A DNA stretch of 64,000 nucleotides from Arthrobacter zhaoxinii (GTDB taxonomy: Bacteria > Actinomycetota > Actinomycetes > Actinomycetales > Micrococcaceae): assembly GCF_024385505.1 (NCBI RefSeq), contig NZ_JANFLT010000002.1:62001-126000 (forward strand). Reading direction: 5' to 3'. The notes under the pieces are model-generated. The model searched no databases. It was not told where the DNA came from and saw only the letters and a list, made by a program, of their open reading frames with translations. The position numbers were made by a program, and so were the translations under genes. Positions 53,999-62,098 of the stretch are shown here, in pieces. The first letter of the stretch is position 1. Each line of letters opens with the position of its first letter.

Positions 53999-54010
53999 TA
54001 AGCATGCTTA
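53999..54010. promoter_or_regulatory. 12-bp palindrome TAAGCATGCTTA in a divergent promoter
   Basis: Perfect palindrome between the divergent SDR and universal stress genes, 82 and 128 bases from their starts. A one-mismatch copy occurs at 50900, upstream of another gene. Confidence 0.5.
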
Positions 54011-54137
54011 TTACCCTATGCCCGATTGATGGTTCTGCTCAAGTCCGCGGTTCCGCCGCACAAATCGCCGCTGCTCTGGCCCTGCCCGCTGCCGGGGGCG
54101 CAAACTGCTGCTTATCCAACTGCTTGGAAGGAACACC

Positions 54138-54578
54138 ATGACTGAGGGAACCCGGAAACGGATTGTGGTCGGAGTCGATGGCTCAGAGGAGTCGCTGGAG
54201 GCGCTTCGCCTCGCACGTCGGCTGGCGGACCTGCTGGACTGCCGTATTGATGCCATCACGGTGTGGGAGTTTCCGGCAATGCTGGCCACGCCGTTTCCCA
54301 CCGCCGATTGGTCGCCGCGGGTGGAAGCCGAGCGGGGCCTGGCCGAGGCGGTGGAAGCAGCCTTCGCAGGGGTGGGCACTCCTGAGGATCTGACCCAGTC
54401 AGCGGTGGCCGGGCAGACCGCCGGGGTGCTGATGGACGCCAGCCGCGGGGCGGAGATGCTGGTGGTGGGCAACCGCGGTCGCGGCGGTTTTGCCGGGCTG
54501 CTGCTCGGTTCCGTCAGCACCACTGTGGCCGCACATGCCTACTGCCCGGTACTGATCGCCCGGCCGCACCGGGATTAG
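54138..54578 (+). CDS. Universal stress protein (UspA family)
   Basis: 146 residues, single Usp domain. VVGVDGSEESLEALRLARRLA at the N-terminus and VVGNRGRGGFAGLLLGSVS near residue 118 form the ATP-binding site (G-x2-G-x9-G-S), so an ATP-binding UspFG-type protein is expected. GGAAGGAA lies just before the ATG. The stop codon lies within the first unit of a repeat array. Confidence 0.9.
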   Translation: MTEGTRKRIVVGVDGSEESLEALRLARRLADLLDCRIDAITVWEFPAMLATPFPTADWSPRVEAERGLAEAVEAAFAGVGTPEDLTQSAVAGQTAGVLMDASRGAEMLVVGNRGRGGFAGLLLGSVSTTVAAHAYCPVLIARPHRD

Positions 54579-54728
54579 CCCGACAATATCGGGACTAGCG
54601 GGGCCGCATCAGGACTAACGGAGCGGACTAGGCCGCATCAGGACTAGCGGGGCGGAAGCCCGGCCACATCAGGACTAACGGGGCCGAATCCCGGGCCGCA
54701 CCAGGACTACCTGCACCGGGACTAGCGG
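54563..54728. repeat. ~30-bp degenerate tandem repeats spanning two gene ends
   Basis: About five to six copies of a unit resembling CCGCATCAGGACTAACGGGG, at roughly 54563, 54585, 54603, 54632, 54662, 54694 and 54713. The first unit contains the stop of the universal stress gene (CACCGGGATTAG) and the last the stop of the convergent MFS gene (CACCGGGACTAG). This suggests local duplication of a 3' end. Confidence 0.75.
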
Positions 54729-56266
54729 TGAGCCGGAACCCGGCGCAGCAGCACCGCAGCCCCAGCGGCAGCCAGCACCATGGTGATCACGCCGATCAGC
54801 GAGGTGATATTGACGCCGGAATCGAAGGCGGCCTGCGCGGAATGCAGCAGCGCCGAGCCCGTCTCGGCAGGCAGTCCGCGGGCAGCCTCCACCGCCCCGC
54901 CGAGGGTTTCCCCGGCCGAAGCAGCCTGTTCGGGGTCCAGCCCGGACGGAACGGAGACGCCGCTGCGGTAAGCCGCGGTGAGAATGCTGCCCAGCACCGC
55001 GGTGCCCAGGACGGATCCGATTTCGTAGGCGGTCTCGGAAATAGCCGAGGCGGATCCGGCACGGGACGGCGGAACGCTGGCCAGGATCAGGTCATTGGAA
55101 ATGGTTTCCGCTGCCCCCACCCCGACGCCGAGCAGCAGGAACGCGATGACCAGCTGGAGCACGGTCACCGACTCCCCCGCGGCAAAGACCAGGGCATAGC
55201 CGGCTCCGTTGAAGAGCAGACCGCCGGCCACCACAACCGCAGGGCGGACCCGCTTGACCAGGGGCACCACGGCCAGGCCGGTGATGATGGTGAGCACCAG
55301 CCCGGGAAGCATGGTCAGGCCGGCCTCGATGGGCGTCTGTCCGACCACCAGCTGCAGATGCTGCGAGAGGAAGAAGATGAAGCCCACCATGGCGAACAGG
55401 CTGAGCAGGTTCGCAGCGATGGAGCCGCTGAAGACCGGGTTTCGGAACAGCCGGACGTCGAGCATCGGCTTTTCGCGCGAAAGCTGGCGGCGGACAAAGA
55501 GGAAGCCCAATACCAGGCCGACGGCGATGAACGGCAGGCCGGCCGCGGCGCCGTCGTGCGCGAATTCCTTGATCCCGTAGGTGACCGAGAGCATGGCACC
55601 CATGACCAGCACAACGCCGAGCACGTCGACGGCGCCGGGGCTGGGGTCCTTGGATTCGGGCAGCAGCATCGGGGCGAAGATCAGCAGCGGCAGCAGCACC
55701 GGGATGGACAGCAGGAACACGGAGCCCCACCAGAAGTGCTCGAGCAGTACGCCGCCGACGATCGGGCCGAGGGCCGCGCCGCCGGAGAAACCCGCAGCCC
55801 AGATGGCCACCGCGATCCGGCGCTGGGACGGATCGGTGAAAATGTTGCGAATCAGCGACAGCGTGGCGGGCATCAGCATGGCACCGAAGACGCCCATCAG
55901 GGCGCGGGCCACAATCAGCAGGGCCGCCGAAGGGGCAAAGGCGGCCACGAGGGAGAAGACGCCGAAGCCCACGCTGCCGATCATCAGCAGGCGGAGCCGG
56001 CCGATCCGGTCACCGAGACTGCCCATGGGCACCAGCAGGCCGGCCAGGACCAGGGCGTAGACGTCCACGATCCACAGCAGTTCGACGCCGGTGGGCGCCA
56101 GTGCCTGCGACAGCGACGGGATGGCGAAGCTGAGGACGTTGTTGTCAATGGAGATGAGCAGAACGGGCAGCATCAGGACTGCGAGCCCCCACCATTCGCG
56201 CGTGCCTGCACGCGTAACTGCGGGATTTTCCTGGACCGCCAGCACAGCGTCCTCCTTCTGGAACAT
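54722..56266 (-). CDS. MFS drug efflux pump, DHA2 family
   Basis: 514 residues, 14 helices. LISIDNNVLSFAIPSLSQAL is the helix-1 motif and MGSLGDRIGRLRL motif A; the VGAAETISNDLILASVPPSRAGSASAISETAYEIG region resembles QacA/SmvA antiseptic pumps. It is divergent from a TetR gene with a shared operator, the usual arrangement for a substrate-induced pump. The start MFQKEDAVLAVQ has GAGGACG nearby; a downstream start is possible. Confidence 0.88.
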   Translation of the reverse strand: MFQKEDAVLAVQENPAVTRAGTREWWGLAVLMLPVLLISIDNNVLSFAIPSLSQALAPTGVELLWIVDVYALVLAGLLVPMGSLGDRIGRLRLLMIGSVGFGVFSLVAAFAPSAALLIVARALMGVFGAMLMPATLSLIRNIFTDPSQRRIAVAIWAAGFSGGAALGPIVGGVLLEHFWWGSVFLLSIPVLLPLLIFAPMLLPESKDPSPGAVDVLGVVLVMGAMLSVTYGIKEFAHDGAAAGLPFIAVGLVLGFLFVRRQLSREKPMLDVRLFRNPVFSGSIAANLLSLFAMVGFIFFLSQHLQLVVGQTPIEAGLTMLPGLVLTIITGLAVVPLVKRVRPAVVVAGGLLFNGAGYALVFAAGESVTVLQLVIAFLLLGVGVGAAETISNDLILASVPPSRAGSASAISETAYEIGSVLGTAVLGSILTAAYRSGVSVPSGLDPEQAASAGETLGGAVEAARGLPAETGSALLHSAQAAFDSGVNITSLIGVITMVLAAAGAAVLLRRVPAHR

Positions 56267-56304
56267 CGTTGGGGATTCATCACGGGAAATACCCGAATCT
56301 CTAC

Positions 56305-56326
56305 TGTACCGTCTAGACTGTACGGT
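56305..56326. promoter_or_regulatory. TetR-type operator between pump and regulator
   Basis: ACCGT (56308-56312) and ACGGT (56322-56326) form an inverted repeat within TGTACCGTCTAGACTGTACGGT, which also holds a repeated CTGTAC. It is 42 bases before the pump gene and 47 before the tetR gene. Confidence 0.55.
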
Positions 56327-56372
56327 GGCGAATCTGCGACAGTATGGTCAGCTGATGGCGTAGCGTGAAGTC

Positions 56373-56939
56373 ATGTCCAACTCTCGCCCCGCCCGGGACC
56401 GCATCCTCGACGCCTATGAGGAACTGCTCATCAACGAAGGCCCCCGCGGCGCCACCCTGGACGCCGTCGTCGCGCGCGCCGAGGTTTCCAAAGGCGGCCT
56501 GCTCTATCACTTCAAGAACAAGGAAGCGATGGCCGGTGCCCTGATCGAAAAGCTCCGCGGCCTCGCCGCCACCGACCTGCAGACCATGCGCGAGGACCCC
56601 GAAGGCCCCGCCCGGTACCTGGTCCGCAGCTCCGTCTATGTGGGCAGCGAGCTGGACCGGGCCCTGATCAGCGTCGTCCGCCTGGCCCAGGCCTCGGACC
56701 CCGTGGCGTCGGACCTGCTGCAGGAGATCCACCGCAGCTGGTTCGATCTGGTCCATGACGAGGTGGGCGATCCCGGCATTGCCCGCGCCATCACCCTGCT
56801 GGCAGACGGGCTGTACTACAACGAGGGCCTCCCCGGCGGCTGGCCGCAGGCCACCCGCGACAGCAGCCCGCACTCGGTGACGGACCTGCTGGAAATCGTG
56901 GACGTGCTGAAGTCCCACGCCCGGCAGACACGCGCGTAA
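56373..56939 (+). CDS. TetR/AcrR-family repressor
   Basis: 188 residues. HTH at about residues 25-46 (ATLDAVVARAEVSKGGLLYHF-like, ending in YHFKNKEAM), followed by an all-helical ligand domain with TetR_C-type PESDP-like ending. It most likely represses the divergent DHA2 pump. Start ATG lies 6 bases after TAGCGT with no Shine-Dalgarno sequence (leaderless). Confidence 0.88.
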   Translation: MSNSRPARDRILDAYEELLINEGPRGATLDAVVARAEVSKGGLLYHFKNKEAMAGALIEKLRGLAATDLQTMREDPEGPARYLVRSSVYVGSELDRALISVVRLAQASDPVASDLLQEIHRSWFDLVHDEVGDPGIARAITLLADGLYYNEGLPGGWPQATRDSSPHSVTDLLEIVDVLKSHARQTRA

Positions 56940-56969
56940 CCTCCGCATGCCAACACTCGGCGCGCATTT

Positions 56970-57067
56970 CCCTGCGGTTTGGGAAGCACCCTGCGGTTTG
57001 TGACAATCCCTGCGCTGCGCAGTGCAGGGATCCGGACAAACCGCAGGGCCACGGACAAACCGAGGGG
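56970..57067. repeat. Four copies of CCCTGCGGTTTG, two inverted, forming a long hairpin
   Basis: Direct copies at 56970 and 56989; inverted copies (CAAACCGCAGGG and a variant) at 57037 and 57056. The inner pair forms a 13-bp stem from 56989 to 57048, with an additional 8-bp stem (ATCCCTGC/GCAGGGAT) inside and a GCGC-rich tip. It sits between tetR and the RraA-like gene, both on the plus strand. Confidence 0.8.
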
Positions 57068-57136
57068 CCGCGGTTGATCCGGCAGCGCCCGGCGTGGCAG
57101 GGACGCTCCCCACACGCCGTCTGTCACAGTGGTGCC

Positions 57137-57604
57137 ATGAAAACGAGCACAGCTGACCTTTTCGACGAACGCGGCGACGAGCTGGCGTCGGTGTCCCTGC
57201 AGTTCCAGGACCTGGGCGGGCAGGTGAGTTTCACCGGCCCGATCCGCACCGTCCGCTGCCTGGAGGACAACGGCATCATCAAGACCCTGCTGAACTCCCC
57301 CGGCGAGGGGGCAGTCCTGGTGGTCGACGGCGCCGGATCCCTAAACACCGCTTTGATGGGGGACCTGATTGCCGGGGCTGCCGTGGAGAACGGCTGGGCC
57401 GGCGTCGTTATCAACGGAGCCATCCGTGACCGCGCCGCCGTCGCAAAGCTGCCTCTGGGCGTGAAGGCGCTGGGCTCGAATCCCCGCAAGAGCGCCAAAA
57501 ACTCTGTCGGCGAGGTGGATGTACCCGTAGAGTTCGGCGGCGTCACCTTCCGTCCCGGTGCGGTGCTCTACGCCGACGAGGACGGGATCCTCGTCGAACC
57601 CTAG
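57137..57604 (+). CDS. RraA-family protein
   Basis: 155 residues. GDLIAGAAVENGWAGVVINGAIRD (about residues 75-98) is the RraA hallmark. Members either inhibit RNase E or act as 4-hydroxy-4-methyl-2-oxoglutarate/oxaloacetate aldolase; the Arg and Asp in GAIRD and the GDL motif needed for the aldolase are present, so enzyme activity is likely (inference). It is followed after 8 bases by a dienelactone hydrolase, suggesting joint transcription. Confidence 0.85.
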   Translation: MKTSTADLFDERGDELASVSLQFQDLGGQVSFTGPIRTVRCLEDNGIIKTLLNSPGEGAVLVVDGAGSLNTALMGDLIAGAAVENGWAGVVINGAIRDRAAVAKLPLGVKALGSNPRKSAKNSVGEVDVPVEFGGVTFRPGAVLYADEDGILVEP

Positions 57605-57612
57605 GAGACCCG

Positions 57613-58200
57613 ATGGCCAACGTCCTGCTTTTCCACCACGCACTCGGCCTGACCTCCGGCATGGATGCCTTCGCCGAGGTCCTGCGCGAAGCGGGCCATA
57701 CGGTGACGGTGCCCGATCTCTATGACGGGCGTACCTTCACCGATCTGGAGGACGGGGTGGCCTATGCCCAGGAGATCGGCATGGACACCATCGAGGAGCT
57801 GGGCGTCAGTATTGCGAACCGGTTCCCGGAGGACATGGTCTATATCGGCTTCTCCCTCGGCGTGATCCCGGCCCAGCGGCTGGCGCAGACCCGCCCCGGG
57901 GCCCGTGGTGCGGTGCTGATCAGCGCCTGCATCCCGCTTGGTGCCTTCGCCGACACGTGGCCGGACGGTGTGCCGGTGCAGATCCACGGCATGGACGCCG
58001 ATGAGGAATTCGTGGACAGCGGGGACCTGGACGCGGCCGAGAATCTGGCCGCGTCCACACCGGATGCGGAGCTCTTCCTCTATATGGGAGCGTCACACCT
58101 GTTCGCGGACATCAGCCTGCCGGATTACGACATGGACGCCGCGTTCACGCTCACCCGGCTGGTGCTGCAGTTGCTCAGCCGCGTGGACGGAGAAGCTTAG
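57613..58200 (+). CDS. Dienelactone hydrolase-family protein
   Basis: 195 residues, alpha/beta hydrolase. The nucleophile is Ser81 in GFSLG; classical dienelactone hydrolases have Cys there, so it is a serine-type relative. His occurs in YMGASHLFAD near the end and Asp in HGMDADEEF, completing a triad. Start ATG follows AGGAGACCCG. The stop overlaps the convergent HpcH/CitE-type gene by 4 bases (TTAG). Confidence 0.85.
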   Translation: MANVLLFHHALGLTSGMDAFAEVLREAGHTVTVPDLYDGRTFTDLEDGVAYAQEIGMDTIEELGVSIANRFPEDMVYIGFSLGVIPAQRLAQTRPGARGAVLISACIPLGAFADTWPDGVPVQIHGMDADEEFVDSGDLDAAENLAASTPDAELFLYMGASHLFADISLPDYDMDAAFTLTRLVLQLLSRVDGEA

Positions 58201-59042
58201 GCGTTCCAGAGTCCGTAGGAGTCCGCCAGAGAGGAGATCTTCTGGGCGCGGGCCAGGCGCGGCAGGTAGGAGCCGTCGCCCACCACCGCGCCGGCGGCAT
58301 GCGCTTCCAGCAGCTCGTGGGCCCAGGTGATTTCGGATTCGCTCGGTGAGAGGCCCTGGTTGATGAAGTCCGTGGCCTCGGGCATCAGGCACAGCTTGCC
58401 GGTCATGCCCATGCTCTGGGTGACCTTGCAGGCGTCCAGCAGCTTTTCCCCGAGCGCGCCGACGGTGGGACCGTCGATCGGGCCGGGCAGCTGGCCGACG
58501 CGGGAGGCGACGACGAGCTTGGAGCGGGCGTAGGCCAGCGCCATCGGATCGTCCGAGGCGCCGGTGTCGCGGCGGAAATCGCCGACGCCGAAGGCGAGCC
58601 GGAATGTGCCCGGTGCGCTGGCGATGGCGGTGGCGTTTTCAATGCCGAGGGCCGATTCCACCAGTGCGAGCACCGGCGTGCCGGCCTGCAGCCGCATGGC
58701 CGTGTGGGTGACCTGCTCGGGCTTTTCCGTCATCGCGAGCATCACGCCGCGCAGCCCCGGGGCCTTCGAGAGGGCGGCGAGGTCATCGGCCCAGTAGTCG
58801 GTTTCGATCCCGTTGACGCGCACCCAGGCGGTCATGCCGGTGGAGAGGGCCTCGACGACGCGTTCGCGGGCGTCGGCCTTGCCGCCGGCGGGAACGGCAT
58901 CCTCCATGTCGAAGACCACCGAGTCGGCCTCGGACGCCAGCGCCGGTGCAAAGTTCGCTTCATCTGCGGCGGAGGCCAGCAGCCAGGAACGGGACAGTTT
59001 TGCGGGAAGGGCAGCGGCGCGGCTGTTTCGGAAGGGGGCCAT
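58197..59042 (-). CDS. HpcH/HpaI-CitE-type CoA ester lyase
   Basis: 281 residues with a TIM barrel. The metal-binding acidic pattern appears as VVFDMEDAV (Asp near residue 43-46), LVESALGIENA (Glu near 130) and FGVGDFRRD (Asp near 155). CitE-like actinobacterial proteins cleave citramalyl- or malyl-CoA esters; no citrate lyase alpha or gamma subunit is near, so it is a stand-alone enzyme. The start is leaderless (TAATGT 7 bases before the ATG). Confidence 0.85.
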   Translation of the reverse strand: MAPFRNSRAAALPAKLSRSWLLASAADEANFAPALASEADSVVFDMEDAVPAGGKADARERVVEALSTGMTAWVRVNGIETDYWADDLAALSKAPGLRGVMLAMTEKPEQVTHTAMRLQAGTPVLALVESALGIENATAIASAPGTFRLAFGVGDFRRDTGASDDPMALAYARSKLVVASRVGQLPGPIDGPTVGALGEKLLDACKVTQSMGMTGKLCLMPEATDFINQGLSPSESEITWAHELLEAHAAGAVVGDGSYLPRLARAQKISSLADSYGLWNA

Positions 59043-59238
59043 AAATAAGACATTACTTTCAGGATCGGCGGTTCCGAAAATGCGACGGGCGTCATGTGGG
59101 CACCGTCACCAGCATCCTGGAGCTAAGGTGACGCCAACGTCCGCGACGGAGATCCGCGACAACCCCATCCTTGGACTCAGGACCCTGCATACTCCTCCGA
59201 ACCGATTATAGAAAAGCGGGAACACTGAACTGGAACTA

Positions 59239-59802
59239 CTACTGCGCCTGCTCAGTCTCACGGAAGAGGACACAAATCGACAGCAGAATGGATGGCAGGG
59301 TGGCGGTGATGGCAACTATGGCTAATCCAGGTATCCCGCCCATAAACGCCAAGATCATGTCAACAAACACCAACCCTGCAGAAGCCCCGAGCAACATACC
59401 CGGGATTGGTTTGGACCTGCGGCGGTGCTGGACAATCACCATAATCCCGAGCGTCAGCACGGCAAGAGCACCGATCAGATGGAAGAAGATCAGGAACCCG
59501 GCCCCCAAGTCACCGGAAAGCATGTCGGAGTATGCGACTAGACCCATGAGCATGAACATGCTCCAACACCCGAGAAGGATCCCGAGTATTCCTGCGGAGA
59601 TCCGCAACCCCGATGACGGAGGAAGAACCGCCGACTGAAGATATGGCTGCGGATATCCCGATTGGCCGTGGTTGTACCCCGGTACTGGCTGAGACTGAAC
59701 ATATACGACCTGCTGGCCGGGCTGCAGGTACACAACCTGCGGAACCGGCGGATACGTCGGCTGGCCGGGCGGCTGTGGCGGGTTGCCTAGATGGTTCTCC
59801 AT
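59239..59802 (-). CDS. Hypothetical membrane protein with Pro/Gln/Tyr-rich head
   Basis: 187 residues. The first 60 residues are Pro, Gln and Tyr-rich (PGQPTYPPVPQVVYLQPGQ), followed by four transmembrane helices. The G+C content is lower than the neighbours. The layout resembles actinobacterial DUF4190-like small membrane proteins, but I cannot assign a family. Divergent or separated from all neighbours; the start ATG has a weak upstream AAGG. Confidence 0.65.
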   Translation of the reverse strand: MENHLGNPPQPPGQPTYPPVPQVVYLQPGQQVVYVQSQPVPGYNHGQSGYPQPYLQSAVLPPSSGLRISAGILGILLGCWSMFMLMGLVAYSDMLSGDLGAGFLIFFHLIGALAVLTLGIMVIVQHRRRSKPIPGMLLGASAGLVFVDMILAFMGGIPGLAIVAITATLPSILLSICVLFRETEQAQ

Positions 59803-59915
59803 GGTGCCTTTCGAGACAAAGTTGTTGTGCCACCGAGCGGCACGGAGATAGGGACCGAGCCTACCTGCTGCCGCGCCTAGCGGCCGTCAGGCTCGGGGCT
59901 AACCGTTGGCTTCGA

Positions 59916-61274
59916 CTATGCCCCGCCCCGGTGCAGCAGCCGGCCGGCGGGAACGGCAGGGTCGACGTCGACGCCGGCCAGCAGCGTCCGGCGCACGACG
60001 CCGGTGAGCCGCTTCCCCGCGTACGGCGTGACCGGGTTCCGGTGCTGCAGGGCGGGCGGGTCCACGGTGAAGGTTTCCTCCGGCGCGAAGACCGCGAAGT
60101 CGGCGTCCTTGCCCGGCACAATGCCGCCCTTCCGGTCCAGCCCGGCCAGTGCCGCGGGAGCCGCGGACATCCAGTGCAGCACCCGTTCCAGCGGAATTCC
60201 GCGGGAACGGCCCTCGGTCCAGATCAGCGCCAGGCCCAGCTGCAGCGAGGACACCCCGCCCCAGGCGACGCCGAAATCTCCGCGCACCAGGTCCTTGAGG
60301 TCAGAGGTGCTGGGTGAATGGTCGGACACGATGCAGTCAATGGTGCCGTCCGCCAGGCCGGCCCAGAGCTGTTCCCGGTTCGCCTCCCCGCGGATGGGCG
60401 GGCAGCATTTGAACGCCGTGGCGCCGTCGGGGATCTCCTCAGCTGTCAGGGTCAGGTAGTGGGGGCAGGTCTCGGCGGTGAGCCGGACGCCGTCGTCCTT
60501 CGCCGCGCGGATCAGGGGCAGCGCCTCGGCCGAGGACAGGTGCAGGATGTGCGCCCGCGCCCCGGTGCGCCGCGCCGCGTCGATGACCCGGCCGACGGCG
60601 GTGTTCTCCGCTTCCGGCGGCCGCGAGGCCAGGAACCCGGCGTACCGGGAACCGGCAGGGGTGGGTTGGATCTTGCCCGGATCCTCGGCGTGGACGATCA
60701 GCAGCGCGTCGAAGGTTTTCAGTTCGGCGAGGACCGCTTCCATTTCCGCCGGTTCCAGGTGCGGGAATTCGTCCACGCCGGAATGGACCAGGAAGCATTT
60801 GAAGCCGAAGACCCCGGCGTCATGCAGCGGGCGCAGGTCGGCTGCGTTTCCCGGAACGGCGCCGCCCCAGAACCCGACATCGACGGCGGCCTGCGGCTCC
60901 GCACACGCCCGTTTGGTCTCCAGGGCGTCCACGGTCACGGTGGGCGGGATGCTGTTCAGCGGCATGTCGACCAGGGTGGTGATGCCGCCGGCCGCCGCCG
61001 CCCGGGTGGCGGAGGCGAATCCCTCCCATTCGGTGCGGCCCGGTTCGTTCACGTGCACGTGGGTGTCCACCAGTCCGGGCAGCAGGACTTCCTCCCCGGC
61101 CAGTTCCAGCAGCCGCTCCCCCGCCAGCCCGGTGCCCAGCGGCACGACGGCGGCAATCGATCCGTCCCGGACGCCGACCTCCGCCGGTCCGATCCCGCCG
61201 GGGGTCAGCACGGCGCTGCCGCGGATCACCAGGTCGTACCCCGCGCCGTCGTTGTACCCCGCGGCGTCGTGCAT
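59916..61274 (-). CDS. allB: Allantoinase
   Basis: 452 residues of the cyclic amidohydrolase family; it opens allantoin to allantoate. Metal ligands: [16 protein letters not shown] (HxH) near residue 60, the carboxylated Lys in [10 protein letters not shown] near 148, His in VHAED and HLSS, and Asp in [12 protein letters not shown] overlaps the allE stop (TGATG). Last gene of the purine operon seen here. Confidence 0.93.
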   Translation of the reverse strand: MHDAAGYNDGAGYDLVIRGSAVLTPGGIGPAEVGVRDGSIAAVVPLGTGLAGERLLELAGEEVLLPGLVDTHVHVNEPGRTEWEGFASATRAAAAGGITTLVDMPLNSIPPTVTVDALETKRACAEPQAAVDVGFWGGAVPGNAADLRPLHDAGVFGFKCFLVHSGVDEFPHLEPAEMEAVLAELKTFDALLIVHAEDPGKIQPTPAGSRYAGFLASRPPEAENTAVGRVIDAARRTGARAHILHLSSAEALPLIRAAKDDGVRLTAETCPHYLTLTAEEIPDGATAFKCCPPIRGEANREQLWAGLADGTIDCIVSDHSPSTSDLKDLVRGDFGVAWGGVSSLQLGLALIWTEGRSRGIPLERVLHWMSAAPAALAGLDRKGGIVPGKDADFAVFAPEETFTVDPPALQHRNPVTPYAGKRLTGVVRRTLLAGVDVDPAVPAGRLLHRGGA

Positions 61275-62098
61275 CACCGGCCCCCGAGCAGGACCTGGCG
61301 GTTCACGTCCTTGTACAGGAGGTAGCGGAAGTTCGAGGGACCGCCGGCGTAACAGGCCTGCGGGCAGAACGCGCGCAGGGACAGGTAATCCCCCTCCTCC
61401 ACCTCCACCCAGTCCTGGTTCAGCCGGTACACGGCCTTGCCCTCGAGCACGTACAGTCCGTGCTCCATCACGTGGGTTTCGGCGAACGGAATCACGGCTC
61501 CTGGTTCGAAGGTCACCACGTTCACGTGCATGTCATAGGCGACGTCCTCCACCGGCATCATCCGGGTGGTACGCCATTTGTTGTCGGTGCCGGGCATCGG
61601 CGTCGGTTCAATCTCCGACTCGTTGCCGAACACCGGCGCCGGGGTGTGCCCCGGCAGCGGCTGGTGGGCCTTGCGGATCCAGGTGAACTTGGCCGGTTCC
61701 TGCCCCTCGTTGAACGCCCCCCACAGCGTTTCCGGCGGCAGGTAGGCGAACCCGCCCGGGGTCAGCACGTGGTCCCGGCCCAGGCGGCGGACGGTGAGCG
61801 TGCCCTCGAGGACAAAGAGGAAGGACTGCACTTCCAGTTCCGGTTCGGGCGCCCGGGAGCCGCCGCCCGGGGCAATCTCCATCAGGTACTGGGCGAAGGT
61901 GGTGGCGCCGCCGGCCACGGGCCGGTTCAGGATCCAGGCACGGGTGCCGGTCCATTCAGGCAGCACGCTCACCACGATGTCCCGCAGCACCCCGCGCGGA
62001 ATCACGGTGTAGGCCTCGGTGACCACGGCGCGTCCGGTGAGCAGGTCGGTCTGGGCGGGCAGGCCGCCCTCGGGGGCGTAGTAGCGGGGGCGATTCAC
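61274..62098 (-). CDS. allE: (S)-ureidoglycine aminohydrolase
   Basis: 274 residues, a bicupin that releases ammonia from (S)-ureidoglycine formed from allantoate. [15 protein letters not shown] and [21 protein letters not shown] carry the two cupin motifs; the second holds the expected Mn ligands (Glu, His, His, Gln positions in ETHVMEHG...). Start is GTG overlapping the previous stop by four bases (GTGA), showing tight coupling. Its presence implies the ureidoglycolate route for allantoate. Confidence 0.93.
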   Translation of the reverse strand: MNRPRYYAPEGGLPAQTDLLTGRAVVTEAYTVIPRGVLRDIVVSVLPEWTGTRAWILNRPVAGGATTFAQYLMEIAPGGGSRAPEPELEVQSFLFVLEGTLTVRRLGRDHVLTPGGFAYLPPETLWGAFNEGQEPAKFTWIRKAHQPLPGHTPAPVFGNESEIEPTPMPGTDNKWRTTRMMPVEDVAYDMHVNVVTFEPGAVIPFAETHVMEHGLYVLEGKAVYRLNQDWVEVEEGDYLSLRAFCPQACYAGGPSNFRYLLYKDVNRQVLLGGR

